Shown piece by piece: positions 51,606-61,077 of a stretch of 64,000 nt of DNA. Position numbers and translations under genes: made by a program. The first letter of the stretch is position 1. The number at the start of each line of letters is the position of its first letter. The stretch lies in assembly GCF_002298975.1 (NCBI RefSeq), contig NZ_DBMV01000022.1, positions 9,298 to 73,297 of the forward strand, written 5' to 3'. The notes under the pieces were generated by a model, which ran no database searches, was not told where the DNA came from, and was given only the letters and a program-made list of their open reading frames with translations. The stretch is from Ralstonia sp. UBA689 (GTDB lineage: Bacteria > Pseudomonadota > Gammaproteobacteria > Burkholderiales > Burkholderiaceae).

Positions 51606-52120
51606 CATCGCAACAGATTGATGCCGAGGCGCTGTATCAGAGCCTCGTCGCGCAACTGCGCACGCAGGTGGCCTGCGGCCATGCCTGGTCGGTGGCCGGA
51701 ATCGTCAGTGGCGGCGCCTGGATTGCCAAGCGCCTGGCGCTTGACCTGGGCCTGCCGGAATTCGGCGTCGTCAACGTGGCAATGCACCGCGACGACTACG
51801 CCAAGAAAGGCCTGCACGCGCAAGCCCAGCCGACCACGCTTCCGTTTGACGTGAACGAGCGCCGCATCCTGCTGGTGGACGACGTGCTGGCCAGCGGCCG
51901 CACGATCCGCGCCGCGATCAACGAGCTGTTCGACTACGGCCGCCCGGCCGCCGTGGAACTGGCCGTGCTGGTCGACCGCGGCGAGCGCCAGTTGCCCATC
52001 GCACCCGACTACATTGGCGAGCGCATCACGCTGCCGGCCAATGAGTCGCTCGTGCTTGCCGAGGTGGGGGAGGGCGAGGCCACACGTTTTACCTTCACGC
52101 GCGAGGCCAAGGGTGCCTGA
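51602..52120 (+). CDS. pyrR: PyrR, bifunctional pyr regulator / uracil phosphoribosyltransferase
   Basis: A 172-residue type I phosphoribosyltransferase-fold protein. The PRPP loop is ILLVDDVLASGRTIRAAINE, and VSGGAWIAKRLALDLG plus LAVLVDRGERQLPI match PyrR. In Bacillus PyrR binds pyr mRNA to cause attenuation; in proteobacteria this role is less certain and no obvious attenuator was seen in the 60-bp gap before pyrB. Overlaps ruvX by 4 bp. Confidence 0.92.
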   Translation: MTSQQIDAEALYQSLVAQLRTQVACGHAWSVAGIVSGGAWIAKRLALDLGLPEFGVVNVAMHRDDYAKKGLHAQAQPTTLPFDVNERRILLVDDVLASGRTIRAAINELFDYGRPAAVELAVLVDRGERQLPIAPDYIGERITLPANESLVLAEVGEGEATRFTFTREAKGA

Positions 52121-52180
52121 CCCTGCGCGCCGCATCGTTTCCGCTTTTGATCTGACCGCTTTCGTCGCTTTTCGTCTCTC

Positions 52181-53152
52181 ATGACCAAGACTTTCGCCAA
52201 CCCGCAGCTCACGAAAAACGGCGAGCTCAAGCACCTGCTGTCGATCGAGGGGCTGTCGCGCGACATCCTCACGCATGTGCTGGACACCGCGCAGCAGTTC
52301 GTCTCCGTGTCGGATTCCGACCGCGAAGTAAAGAAGGTGCCGCTGCTGCGCGGCAAGAGCGTATTCAACCTGTTTTTCGAGAACTCCACGCGCACGCGCA
52401 CCACGTTCGAAATTGCGGCCAAGCGGCTGTCGGCGGACGTGATCAACCTGAACATCAACGCGTCGTCCACCAGCAAGGGTGAGTCGCTGCTCGACACGAT
52501 CAACAACCTGTCGGCGATGCAGGCGGACATGTTCGTCGTGCGGCATGCGAGCTCGGGCGCGCCGTACCTGATTGCCGAGCACGTCGCGCCGCACGTGCAC
52601 GTGATCAACGCGGGCGATGGCCGCCATGCACACCCCACGCAGGGGTTGCTCGACATGTACACCATCCGCCACTACAAGAAGGATTTCTCCAACCTGACGG
52701 TGGCGATCGTCGGCGATATCCTGCACTCGCGTGTGGCGCGTTCCGACATCCATGCGCTGACGACGCTGGGCTGCGCCGAGGTGCGCGCCATCGGCCCGCG
52801 CACGCTACTGCCGGGCGGCCTGGAGCACATGGGCGTGCGTGTCTTCCACAACATGGAAGAGGGTTTGAAGGGCGTCGATGTGGTCATCATGCTGCGCCTA
52901 CAGAATGAGCGCATGAGCGGCGCGCTGCTGCCCTCCGCGCAGGAATATTTCAAGGCGTACGGTCTCACGCAAGAGCGCCTGGCGCTGGCCAAGCCGGACG
53001 CCATCGTCATGCACCCGGGCCCGATGAACCGTGGCGTGGAGATCGACTCCGCCGTGGCCGACGGCCCGCAATCGGTGATCCTGAACCAGGTGACATTCGG
53101 CATTGCCGTGCGTATGGCGGTGATGGGCATCGTGGCGGGCAACAACGACTAA
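52181..53152 (+). CDS. pyrB: Aspartate carbamoyltransferase, catalytic chain
   Basis: A 323-residue transcarbamoylase, second step of pyrimidine synthesis. The carbamoyl-phosphate loop FENSTRTRTTFEIAAKRLSA, the HASSGAP loop, GDGRHAHPTQGLLDMYTI and the C-terminal MHPGPMNRGVEI are intact. It is followed after 8 bp by the dihydroorotase-like gene, matching the PyrB-PyrX class of bacterial ATCases that assemble as a dodecamer. Confidence 0.97.
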   Translation: MTKTFANPQLTKNGELKHLLSIEGLSRDILTHVLDTAQQFVSVSDSDREVKKVPLLRGKSVFNLFFENSTRTRTTFEIAAKRLSADVINLNINASSTSKGESLLDTINNLSAMQADMFVVRHASSGAPYLIAEHVAPHVHVINAGDGRHAHPTQGLLDMYTIRHYKKDFSNLTVAIVGDILHSRVARSDIHALTTLGCAEVRAIGPRTLLPGGLEHMGVRVFHNMEEGLKGVDVVIMLRLQNERMSGALLPSAQEYFKAYGLTQERLALAKPDAIVMHPGPMNRGVEIDSAVADGPQSVILNQVTFGIAVRMAVMGIVAGNND

Positions 53153-53160
53153 GAAGACCG

Positions 53161-54438
53161 ATGAAACTGCATATCAAGGGTGGCCGCCTGATCGACCCGG
53201 CCAACGGCATTGACGCGCAACAGGATCTGTACCTCGCGGCGGGCAAGGTGGTCGGTGTTGGCCACGCGCCGGCGGATTTCCATGCCAACAAGACCGTCGA
53301 CGCAACGGGCCTGATCGTCTGCCCGGGCCTGATCGACCTCTCCGCCCGCCTGCGCGAGCCCGGCTACGAATACAAGGCGACGCTTGAATCCGAAATGGCC
53401 GCCGCGATGGCCGGTGGCGTGACCTCGCTTGTATGCCCGCCTGACACCGACCCCGTGCTCGATGAGCCGGGCCTGGTCGAGATGCTCAAGTTCCGCGCGC
53501 GCAACCTGAATCAGGCGCACGTGTATCCGCTGGGCGCGCTGACGGTTGGCCTGAAGGGCTCGGTGCTGACCGAGATGGCTGAGTTGACCGAATCTGGTTG
53601 CATCGGCTTCTCGCAGGCCGATGCGCCGATGACCGACACACAGGTGCTGATGCGCTCGCTGCAATACGCGCAGACGTTCGGCTTTACCGTCTGGCTGCGC
53701 GCAGAAGACCCCTACCTGGGCAAGGGTGGCGTGGCGGCGAGCGGCCCGCTGGCTTCGCGCCTGGGCCTCTCCGGCGTGCCGGTGATAGCCGAGACGGTAC
53801 GCCTGCATACCATTTTCGAACTGATGCGCAGCACCGGCGCGCGCGTGCACCTGTGTCGTCTGTCGTCTGTCGCCGGCATCGACCTCGTGCGCCGCGCCAA
53901 GGCCGAAGGCCTGCCGGTTACCTGCGACGTGAACGTCCACCACATCTCGCTGACTGACGTCGATATCGGCTACTTCAATTCGCAAATGCGCTTCGTGCCG
54001 CCGCTGCGCTCTGGCCGGGATCGCGACGGCATCGTGCGCGCACTGGCCGACGGCACTATTGACGCGATCTGCTCCGACCACACGCCGGTGGACGATGACG
54101 AGAAGCTGTTGCCGTTTGCCGAGGCCTCGCCCGGCGCGACAGGGCTGGAGACCCTGTTGCCATTGACCCTGCGCTGGGCGGTCGAGCACAAGGTCGGCCT
54201 GCCCAAGGCGCTGGCCCGTATCACGAGTGAGCCGGCCCGCGTGCTGGGCCTGCATGCGGGCTCGCTGGAAGTGGGTGCCATGGCCGACGTGTGCGTGTTT
54301 GATCCGGACGCGACCTGGAAGGTCGAGCCGCGCAGCCTGCGCAGCCAGGGCAAGAACTCGCCGTACCTGGGCTTTGAGCTGGCCGGCCGCGTGCGTGCCA
54401 CGCTGGTTGCCGGTCACCTTGCCTATGACGGGCATTGA
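53161..54438 (+). CDS. pyrX: Non-catalytic dihydroorotase-like subunit of ATCase
   Basis: A 425-residue amidohydrolase-fold protein of the PyrC type I family. The metal-binding HxH motif is gone: residues 59-68 read DLSARLREPG where active enzymes have DLHVHLREPG (His61 to Ser, His63 to Arg). The later region keeps VNVHHISLTD and CSDHTPVDDDEK. This matches the inactive dihydroorotase-like subunit (PyrC', PyrX) that Pseudomonas needs to stabilise PyrB, so the real dihydroorotase should be elsewhere. It follows pyrB by 8 bp, and its last 14 bp overlap plsC. Confidence 0.92.
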   Translation: MKLHIKGGRLIDPANGIDAQQDLYLAAGKVVGVGHAPADFHANKTVDATGLIVCPGLIDLSARLREPGYEYKATLESEMAAAMAGGVTSLVCPPDTDPVLDEPGLVEMLKFRARNLNQAHVYPLGALTVGLKGSVLTEMAELTESGCIGFSQADAPMTDTQVLMRSLQYAQTFGFTVWLRAEDPYLGKGGVAASGPLASRLGLSGVPVIAETVRLHTIFELMRSTGARVHLCRLSSVAGIDLVRRAKAEGLPVTCDVNVHHISLTDVDIGYFNSQMRFVPPLRSGRDRDGIVRALADGTIDAICSDHTPVDDDEKLLPFAEASPGATGLETLLPLTLRWAVEHKVGLPKALARITSEPARVLGLHAGSLEVGAMADVCVFDPDATWKVEPRSLRSQGKNSPYLGFELAGRVRATLVAGHLAYDGH

Positions 54439-55231
54439 CCAGCGCGTGCAAGGCGCGCCGTCTGACGTGAGCGGGCAAGCTCAACCGCAGCGCAAGCACG
54501 TGTTGCGCAAGCTGCGTCTGCTCGTGCACTTGGCTGAAGGCATTGCCACCTGCGCGCTGCTGTTCTGGTGGATTGGCCCCAAGCGCAGGCAGGCGCTCAT
54601 CCAGCGGTGGTCGCGCAAGCTGCTGGCGTTGTTCCGTGTCTCGCTGGTCGTGCATGGCGAGACGGCCGAAATCAAGGACCTGGCCGGGTCGATGCTGGTA
54701 TCGAATCACGTTTCATGGCTCGATATCTACGCCATCAATAGCTGGCATCCGCCACGCTTCGTCGCCAAGTCGGAGATCCGCGGCTGGCCGGTGATCGGCT
54801 GGCTGTGCGCGCAGACCGGCGTGCTGTTCGTCGAGCGTGCCCGCAAGCGCGACGCGCACCGCATCATGCACGCCATCGCTGACGCGCTTCGCGGCGGTGA
54901 TGCGATCTGCGTGTTTCCCGAAGGCACAACGTCGAACGGGCTGCATTTGCTGCCGTTCCACGCCAACCTGTTCCAGGCGCCGGTCAGCGCGGCAGCGCCG
55001 ATTCGCCCGCTGGCATTGCGCTATCGCGTTGCCGCCACGGGTGAGTTGACGACGATTCCCGCGTACATCGACGACTTGTCGCTGCTGGATTCAGTTAACG
55101 CCATCCTGAACGGGCCGCCGCTGGTGGTCGAGGTCTACGTGGGTGCCACTGTGGCTCCGGAGATGGACCGCCGATCACTCGCCGCGCACAGCGAGCGCGC
55201 TGTCGCGGCCCTGATTCAACGCGCTGGCTGA
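54425..55231 (+). CDS. plsC: 1-acyl-sn-glycerol-3-phosphate acyltransferase
   Basis: A 268-residue PlsC-family acyltransferase that makes phosphatidic acid or acylates related lipids at the inner membrane. The H(X4)D site is His95-Asp100 (NHVSWLD), and FPEGTTS lies near residue 166. A hydrophobic segment (GIATCALLFWW) is near the N-terminus. Start at 54425 overlaps pyrX by 14 bp; longer in-frame starts were rejected because they lie wholly inside pyrX. OlsA-like activity on ornithine lipids cannot be excluded. Confidence 0.9.
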   Translation: MTGIDQRVQGAPSDVSGQAQPQRKHVLRKLRLLVHLAEGIATCALLFWWIGPKRRQALIQRWSRKLLALFRVSLVVHGETAEIKDLAGSMLVSNHVSWLDIYAINSWHPPRFVAKSEIRGWPVIGWLCAQTGVLFVERARKRDAHRIMHAIADALRGGDAICVFPEGTTSNGLHLLPFHANLFQAPVSAAAPIRPLALRYRVAATGELTTIPAYIDDLSLLDSVNAILNGPPLVVEVYVGATVAPEMDRRSLAAHSERAVAALIQRAG

Positions 55232-55246
55232 GGCGGTCGGCTGTTT

Positions 55247-56119
55247 CTACTTCGTCTTGTGAGCGAGTGGGTCCTGTGCCTGCTCGCATACGACCTGCAC
55301 CACGTCACGCCCCGCCGGCGCGAGCGACAGCTTCGCCGCCGACAGATGGCCGCCCCACACGCACCCCGTATCCAGGCCGATCAGGTCGTCGCGCATGACC
55401 AGCCCCTTCGTGGACCAATGTCCAAAGACAATCGGCGTACCGCGTGTGCGGCGGCCCGGAACGTCGAACCACGGCATGTGGCCGTCCGGGGCACCATCGG
55501 CGTCGGTCGTTTCGAACTCCATCGCGCCATCGGGCGTGCAAAAGCGCAGGCGGGTGAGGGCATTGATCGTCAGGCGCAGGCGGTCGATGCCGACGAGATC
55601 ATTGCTCCACTTGTCCGGATGATTGCCGAACGCGTCGGCCAGGAAGGTTTTCCAGTGCGGGCTGCGCAACTGGCGCTCCACGGCGCCCGCCAGCTCCAGC
55701 ACGTCACCGGTCGTCCATTGCGGCAGCACGCCGGCATGCACCATCAGGAAGCCGTTTTCGAAAATGGCCAGAGGCTGGTGCCGCAGCCAAGTGATGAGCT
55801 GGTCGCTATCGGGCGCAGAGAGGATATCGGCGATGGTGTCACGCTTGCCCGGCTTGCGCACGCCGGCGGCCACGGCCAGCAGGTGGATGTCGTGGTTGCC
55901 CAGCACCGTGCGCGCACGGCCGGATTCGCACAGCGCGATGACCTGGCGCAGGGTGCCGAGGGAGTCGGGGCCGCGGTTGACCAGATCGCCTACGAAACGC
56001 AGTGGTGCGTCGGCAGGCAGGGCAGCCAGGATGGTTTGGAGGGGGGCGCAGCAGCCTTGGAGGTCGCCGATGGCGTGGGGGAAGATCGACGCGGCTGTCA
56101 TGTAGTGTTGAGTGCGCAT
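55247..56119 (-). CDS. apaH: Bis(5'-nucleosyl)-tetraphosphatase, symmetrical
   Basis: A 290-residue calcineurin-like phosphatase hydrolysing Ap4A to two ADP. The metal motifs are in order: GDLQGC, GDLVNRGPDSL, GNHDIHLLA, MVHAGVLPQW and the late FGHWSTKG. The start could be 56119 or 56101; neither has a strong ribosome site. A 7-bp inverted repeat (TTGAGGC/GCCTCAA, 56128-56147) lies just before it. Divergent from the rfb genes. Confidence 0.93.
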   Translation of the reverse strand: MRTQHYMTAASIFPHAIGDLQGCCAPLQTILAALPADAPLRFVGDLVNRGPDSLGTLRQVIALCESGRARTVLGNHDIHLLAVAAGVRKPGKRDTIADILSAPDSDQLITWLRHQPLAIFENGFLMVHAGVLPQWTTGDVLELAGAVERQLRSPHWKTFLADAFGNHPDKWSNDLVGIDRLRLTINALTRLRFCTPDGAMEFETTDADGAPDGHMPWFDVPGRRTRGTPIVFGHWSTKGLVMRDDLIGLDTGCVWGGHLSAAKLSLAPAGRDVVQVVCEQAQDPLAHKTK

Positions 56120-56312
56120 TTAGTGGATTGAGGCGCTGAAGCCTCAAGTGTTACAGCGCGCTACAAAAATATGACGCCCATTGGTAGGGCTACCCATGGG
56201 GTCGGATAGAATATGACACTTCCAATTGTACGTAACATTCCGTGCGCTTCGATGGTGACATTGCGCGGACCTCAAGGCGCGTGGCTGGGCCCGCAGCAAG
56301 GAGCACTGAGTT

Positions 56313-57377
56313 TTGTCTTACAGTCTCGTGACCGGCGGTGCCGGTTTCATCGGCGGCAATTTTGTTCTGAACTGGCTGGCGAATCCTGACGCTGATGGTG
56401 TTGTCAATGTTGACAAGCTGACCTATGCCGGCAATCGCAAGACACTGGCATCGGTCGAGGCTGATCCGCGTCACATTTTTTCCCAGACAGATATTTGTGA
56501 TCGCGCAGCACTGGACGCCTTGTTCGCTAAGTACAAGCCGCGCGCCGTGGTGCACTTTGCCGCAGAAAGCCACGTCGATCGGTCGATCCACGGGCCGGGC
56601 GAATTTGTTCAGACCAACATCGTCGGCACGTTCACTCTGCTGGAAGCTGCTCGCGCGTACTGGGGTGGGCTCGATGCTGATGCCCAGGCAGCATTCCGAT
56701 TCCTGCACGTCTCGACCGACGAGGTGTTCGGCTCACTAGGCCCCAACGATCCGCCGTTCTCTGAAGTCACGCCGTATGCGCCGAATAGCCCCTACTCGGC
56801 ATCCAAGGCCGCATCGGATCATCTTGTGCGCGCCTACCACCATACGTACGGCTTGCCTGTCCTGACGACCAATTGCTCGAACAACTACGGGCCGTATCAT
56901 TTCCCGGAAAAGCTGATTCCGCTGATGATCGCGAATGCGCTCGGCGGGAAGCCGCTCCCGGTCTATGGTGATGGGCAGAACGTGCGGGACTGGCTCTACG
57001 TTGGCGACCATTGCGCCGCCATTCGCGAAGTGCTTGCGCGCGGCCGTCTGGGTGAGACCTATAACGTTGGTGGCTGGAACGAGATGACCAACCTTGAGGT
57101 TGTGCACACGTTGTGCGACCTGCTGGATCAGCTCAAGCCGAAGGCAAGCGGCTCGTATCGGAACCAGATCACGTTTGTGAAGGACCGCCCCGGCCATGAT
57201 CGTCGCTATGCGATCGATGCCCGCAAGCTAGAGCGCGAACTGGGCTGGAAGCCTGCCGAAACGTTTGAGACGGGGTTGCGCAAGACAGTGCAGTGGTACT
57301 TGGATAACCAGGCCTGGGTGCAGGACGTGATGTCCGGCGAGTATCGGAACTGGGTGGCGAAGCAATATGCTGCGTAA
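56313..57377 (+). CDS. rfbB: dTDP-glucose 4,6-dehydratase
   Basis: A 354-residue extended short-chain dehydrogenase, second step to dTDP-L-rhamnose. The NAD site is VTGGAGFIGG at the N-terminus; HVSTDEVFGSL and the catalytic YSASKAASD follow, with TTNCSNNYGPYHFPEKLIPL as the family signature. It starts with TTG at 56313, preceded by AAGGAG nine bases upstream. First gene of rfbBDAC; it overlaps rfbD by 11 bp. A promoter probably lies in 56150-56300, where TAGAAT (56207-56212) is a candidate -10. Confidence 0.96.
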   Translation: MSYSLVTGGAGFIGGNFVLNWLANPDADGVVNVDKLTYAGNRKTLASVEADPRHIFSQTDICDRAALDALFAKYKPRAVVHFAAESHVDRSIHGPGEFVQTNIVGTFTLLEAARAYWGGLDADAQAAFRFLHVSTDEVFGSLGPNDPPFSEVTPYAPNSPYSASKAASDHLVRAYHHTYGLPVLTTNCSNNYGPYHFPEKLIPLMIANALGGKPLPVYGDGQNVRDWLYVGDHCAAIREVLARGRLGETYNVGGWNEMTNLEVVHTLCDLLDQLKPKASGSYRNQITFVKDRPGHDRRYAIDARKLERELGWKPAETFETGLRKTVQWYLDNQAWVQDVMSGEYRNWVAKQYAA

Positions 57378-58281
57378 GCCGCGCACCGTTCCGAAGTTCT
57401 TGGTCACCGGAAGCAACGGTCAGGTTGGCTTCGAGCTTCGACGCAGTCTTGCACCGTTGGGTGAGGTGATTGCGCTCGACCGGGTTGCGTGCGATCTAAC
57501 GCAGCCCGATACGCTACGCCAATTGGTGCGCGAATGCCGCCCCGACGTGATCGTCAACCCGGCTGCCTACACGGCAGTGGACAAAGCTGAAAGCGATGCG
57601 GATACCGCTTTTGCTGTCAACGGCACGGCGGTGGGCGTACTGGCCGAAGAAGCGCGCGCATTGGATAGCCTGTTAGTGCACTACAGCACGGATTACGTCT
57701 TCGACGGCAGCAAGGCTACCCCCTATACCGAGACCGACACGACCAATCCGCAGTCTGTCTACGGTAAGAGCAAGCTTGCAGGCGAGCAGGCGATTGCCGC
57801 ATCGGGCGCGGACGCGCTAGTGCTGCGCACATGCTGGGTGGCTGGCGCGCACGGTGGCAATTTCGCCAAGACCATGCTGAAGCTGGGGCGTGAGCGGGAA
57901 AGCCTGCGTGTGATTGCCGACCAGCTCGGCGCGCCCACGACCGCTGCGCTGATCTCCGATGTAACGGCACAGATCATCGCGCGTTCATGGCTTGCAGCGG
58001 ATCGTTCGGTCTTTCCTGGTGGCACCTATCACTTGGCTGCCGATGGGGAGACCACCTGGCACGGCTATGCCACTGAGCTGTTGCGTTATGCGGTGGCGCA
58101 TGGCGTGGAGCTTAAGGTGGATCCGGAGGCGATTGTCGCCATTCCTACGACTGAGTACCCATTGCCGGCGCCACGGCCAGCCAATTCACGCCTCGACACT
58201 AGCAAGCTGCGAGAGACGTTCGGCATCCATCTTCCCGATTGGCGCCAGGGTATTCACTTTCTGCTCGACCAGATTCTTTGA
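57367..58281 (+). CDS. rfbD: dTDP-4-dehydrorhamnose reductase
   Basis: A 304-residue reductase completing dTDP-L-rhamnose. NADPH site FLVTGSNGQVGFEL; catalytic YGKSKLAGE; STDYVFDGSKATPYTE and RPANSRLDTSKL are typical. It overlaps rfbB by 11 bp, precedes rfbA by 12 bp, and its gene order (B-D-A-C) matches Ralstonia and other betaproteobacterial rhamnose operons. Confidence 0.96.
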   Translation: MLRKPRTVPKFLVTGSNGQVGFELRRSLAPLGEVIALDRVACDLTQPDTLRQLVRECRPDVIVNPAAYTAVDKAESDADTAFAVNGTAVGVLAEEARALDSLLVHYSTDYVFDGSKATPYTETDTTNPQSVYGKSKLAGEQAIAASGADALVLRTCWVAGAHGGNFAKTMLKLGRERESLRVIADQLGAPTTAALISDVTAQIIARSWLAADRSVFPGGTYHLAADGETTWHGYATELLRYAVAHGVELKVDPEAIVAIPTTEYPLPAPRPANSRLDTSKLRETFGIHLPDWRQGIHFLLDQIL

Positions 58282-58293
58282 ATTTTCTCGATC

Positions 58294-59172
58294 ATGCGTA
58301 AAGGCATCATTCTCGCCGGCGGGTCCGGCACGCGGCTGTATCCGATTACTCGGTCGGTATCCAAGCAATTGCTGCCGGTTTATGACAAGCCGATGATCTA
58401 TTACCCGCTGTCCACGCTGATGTTGGCTGGGATTCGCGATATCTTGATTATTTCCACGCCGGAAGATACGCCGCGTTTTACCGAGATGCTCGGCGATGGT
58501 AGCAAGTGGGGTATCAATCTTCAGTATGCCGTGCAGCCGTCGCCGGATGGTTTGGCCCAGGCATTCATCATTGGTCGTGACTTCGTTGGCAATGATCCAT
58601 CAACGCTGATTCTAGGCGACAACATTTTTCACGGGCACGATCTAGTTAGCCAACTAACGCGCTCCGCTGCGCAAACGGAAGGTGCTACGGTTTTTGCATA
58701 TCACGTTCACGACCCAGAGCGCTATGGAGTGGTTGAGTTTGATGAGCATTTCCGGGCACTTTCTCTTGAAGAGAAGCCCGCAGAACCGCGCTCTCATTAC
58801 GCGGTGACGGGGTTGTATTTCTACGATAACCAAGTCTGTGATATTGCAGCGGAGATTAAACCTTCGCAACGCGGCGAACTCGAGATCACGGATGTCAATA
58901 AGCACTATCTGGCCCAAGGGCAGCTTGAAGTCGAAATCATGGGGCGCGGATACGCGTGGCTGGATACCGGTACCCATGAGTCTCTCTTGGAAGCTGCGAG
59001 CTTTATCGCTACGCTGCAGAATCGGCAGGGATTGATGGTGGCTTGCCCCGAAGAGATTGCCTATCGAAGCAAGTGGATTGACGCAGAGCAAGTTGGGGCA
59101 CTGGCGGAGCCACTGGCTAAGAATGGTTATGGAAAATATCTGCGACAAATTATTTCGGAGTCCGTTAAGTGA
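58294..59172 (+). CDS. rfbA: Glucose-1-phosphate thymidylyltransferase
   Basis: A 292-residue nucleotidyltransferase, first step of dTDP-rhamnose synthesis. MRKGIILAGGSGTRLYPITR and SVSKQLLPVYDKPMIYYPLS are the substrate-binding loops; EEKPAEPRSHYAVTGLYFYD and RGYAWLDTGTHESLL are family marks. Codon use and GC content fall noticeably from this gene onward compared with the upstream operons. Its end overlaps rfbC by 4 bp (GTGA). Confidence 0.97.
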   Translation: MRKGIILAGGSGTRLYPITRSVSKQLLPVYDKPMIYYPLSTLMLAGIRDILIISTPEDTPRFTEMLGDGSKWGINLQYAVQPSPDGLAQAFIIGRDFVGNDPSTLILGDNIFHGHDLVSQLTRSAAQTEGATVFAYHVHDPERYGVVEFDEHFRALSLEEKPAEPRSHYAVTGLYFYDNQVCDIAAEIKPSQRGELEITDVNKHYLAQGQLEVEIMGRGYAWLDTGTHESLLEAASFIATLQNRQGLMVACPEEIAYRSKWIDAEQVGALAEPLAKNGYGKYLRQIISESVK

Positions 59173-59720
59173 GTTTTAAGGTTATCCCTACTGCGCTGCC
59201 AGAGGTGCTCATTCTTGAGCCGGAGGTATTTGGTGATAGTCGTGGTTTTTTCTATGAAAGCTTCAATTTCAAGGAATTTGAGCGCGTGACTGGGCTGAAG
59301 TGCACTTTTGTCCAAGATAATCATTCGCGCTCGGCGAGAAACGTGCTGCGCGGCCTGCATTACCAGATTCAGAACTCCCAGGGGAAATTGGTTCGTGTTG
59401 TCGCAGGCGAGGTATTCGACGTTGCAGTCGACATGCGTCGTAGCTCACCGAATTTCGGAAAGTGGGTCGGCGTCTCCTTGTCTTCGGAAAATAAACGGCA
59501 GCTTTGGGTTCCAAAGGGATTTGCCCACGGTTTTGTCGTTATCTCAGAGATTGCGGAATTTTTGTATAAGGTGACGGACTATTGGAGTCCAGAGCACGAG
59601 CGGAGTTTGATCTGGAACGATCCTCAGGTTGGCATCGAATGGCCGATTGATGGGCAACCAATACTTGCCGCAAAGGATGCGGTTGGTAAAAAACTTGCCG
59701 AAGCGGATACATTTGACTAG
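59169..59720 (+). CDS. rfbC: dTDP-4-dehydrorhamnose 3,5-epimerase
   Basis: A 183-residue RmlC epimerase, third step of the rhamnose pathway. Motifs: PEVFGDSRGFFYESFN, FVQDNHSRSARNVLRGLHYQ with the catalytic His, FDVAVDMRRSSPNFGKW and WVPKGFAHGFVVIS. GTG start at 59169 overlaps the rfbA stop. Lower GC than the upstream part of the window. Confidence 0.96.
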   Translation: MSFKVIPTALPEVLILEPEVFGDSRGFFYESFNFKEFERVTGLKCTFVQDNHSRSARNVLRGLHYQIQNSQGKLVRVVAGEVFDVAVDMRRSSPNFGKWVGVSLSSENKRQLWVPKGFAHGFVVISEIAEFLYKVTDYWSPEHERSLIWNDPQVGIEWPIDGQPILAAKDAVGKKLAEADTFD

Positions 59721-59832
59721 TAACTATCTTGCTGAACGGTTTTTGTGAGGCCGGCTACTCCGAACGCCGTGCCGCTGTACGTCGAATTTTGGTCGTGGAG
59801 CAGTTTCGGCGATTGCATAAAGCCCTTTTCCT

Positions 59833-60927
59833 ATGCAGACATTTTCGATTGCTTTTGCTCTCTCGTTCCTCATCACAATGATGGTGATACGTTATTCGAG
59901 CATGCACGCTCATATCACCGCGGATTGGGATCTGAACGGGGTGCAGAAATTTCATGCCCGACCGGTTCCTCGGATTGGTGGGCTCGGTATCGTTCTCGCG
60001 TCGGTAGGCGTGGGCGTTGTAGTGTTCTTTCGCGACTCGAAAGGCGTTGGTGTGCCGCTAGCGTTGCTACTTGGTGGTGCAGCCCCTGCATTTATGGCTG
60101 GTTTTGTTGAGGACTTGACTAAACGTGTGAGCCCGAGAGAGCGGTTACTTGCAACGATGATTTCAGCCATTCTCGCTGCGTATCTGCTTGGTGCGCGAAT
60201 TGTGCGTATTGATGTGCATTTTTTGGATGTGGTACTTGCGATTCCATTGGTATCAGGGGTCATTACTGTATTGGCAGTTGCCGGTGTGGCCAATGCGATT
60301 AATATCATCGACGGGTTTAATGGGCTCGCTTCGATGGTTGCAATGATGATGTTTGTGTCGCTCGCATACGTGGCTTTTCAGGTGGGTGATCCACTAGTTG
60401 TTACTGTGTCGTTTGCTATGATTGGCGCAATTCTTGGGTTCTTTATATGGAATTTTCCGGCGGGCCATATTTTTCTTGGTGATGGTGGAGCGTATTTTAT
60501 TGGATTCGTTCTCGCTGAATGCGGAATTCTCCTGGTGCTACGAAATCCTCATGTGTCGGCATGGTATCCGGTATTAATGTTGATCTATCCGATATTTGAG
60601 ACATTGTTTTCCATCTATCGGCGACGCATATTGAAGGGGGTGCCTGCCGGATATCCAGATGGTGTGCATCTTCATACGCTAATTTATCAGCGTTTGATGA
60701 GGTGGGCTGTTGGTAGTAAGGATGAGCGGCATATCTTGCGAAGAAATTCGATGACTTCTCCTTATTTGTGGCTTTTGAGTCTCCTGGCGGTGCTGCCTGC
60801 AACATTGTTTTGGAATAATGGAGTTATTCTGTTGATTTTTATTGGTGCCTTTGTGATCTTGTATGTCCGGTTGTATTGGAAGATCGTTCGATTCCGATCG
60901 CCGCGTTGGATGATTATTAAGAGATAG
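59833..60927 (+). CDS. WecA/WbpL-like undecaprenyl-phosphate sugar-1-phosphate transferase
   Basis: A 364-residue GT4 membrane enzyme that starts O-antigen synthesis by loading a HexNAc-1-phosphate on undecaprenyl phosphate. About ten helices; the cytoplasmic motifs are FHARPVPRIGGLGIV, VANAINIIDGFNGLASM and HIFLGDGGAYFIGF, plus PDGVHLHTLIYQRL with the histidine motif of WecA/MraY enzymes. It is clearly AT-richer than its surroundings, a usual sign of a transferred O-antigen gene. Which sugar it loads is unknown. Confidence 0.92.
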   Translation: MQTFSIAFALSFLITMMVIRYSSMHAHITADWDLNGVQKFHARPVPRIGGLGIVLASVGVGVVVFFRDSKGVGVPLALLLGGAAPAFMAGFVEDLTKRVSPRERLLATMISAILAAYLLGARIVRIDVHFLDVVLAIPLVSGVITVLAVAGVANAINIIDGFNGLASMVAMMMFVSLAYVAFQVGDPLVVTVSFAMIGAILGFFIWNFPAGHIFLGDGGAYFIGFVLAECGILLVLRNPHVSAWYPVLMLIYPIFETLFSIYRRRILKGVPAGYPDGVHLHTLIYQRLMRWAVGSKDERHILRRNSMTSPYLWLLSLLAVLPATLFWNNGVILLIFIGAFVILYVRLYWKIVRFRSPRWMIIKR

Positions 60928-61077
60928 CTCTTGTTTTTTAGCGGATGAATGAGCGATGGTTGGCTGAATTTGTCGGGCGACTTGTCATCGTGAGCCGCAT
61001 ATAGATCCGAAGCAGAGTGTGCAGATTTTTTATAAAAAATTGGCGAGTCGTAGCAATTCACTTGAAGGATTCCGACT

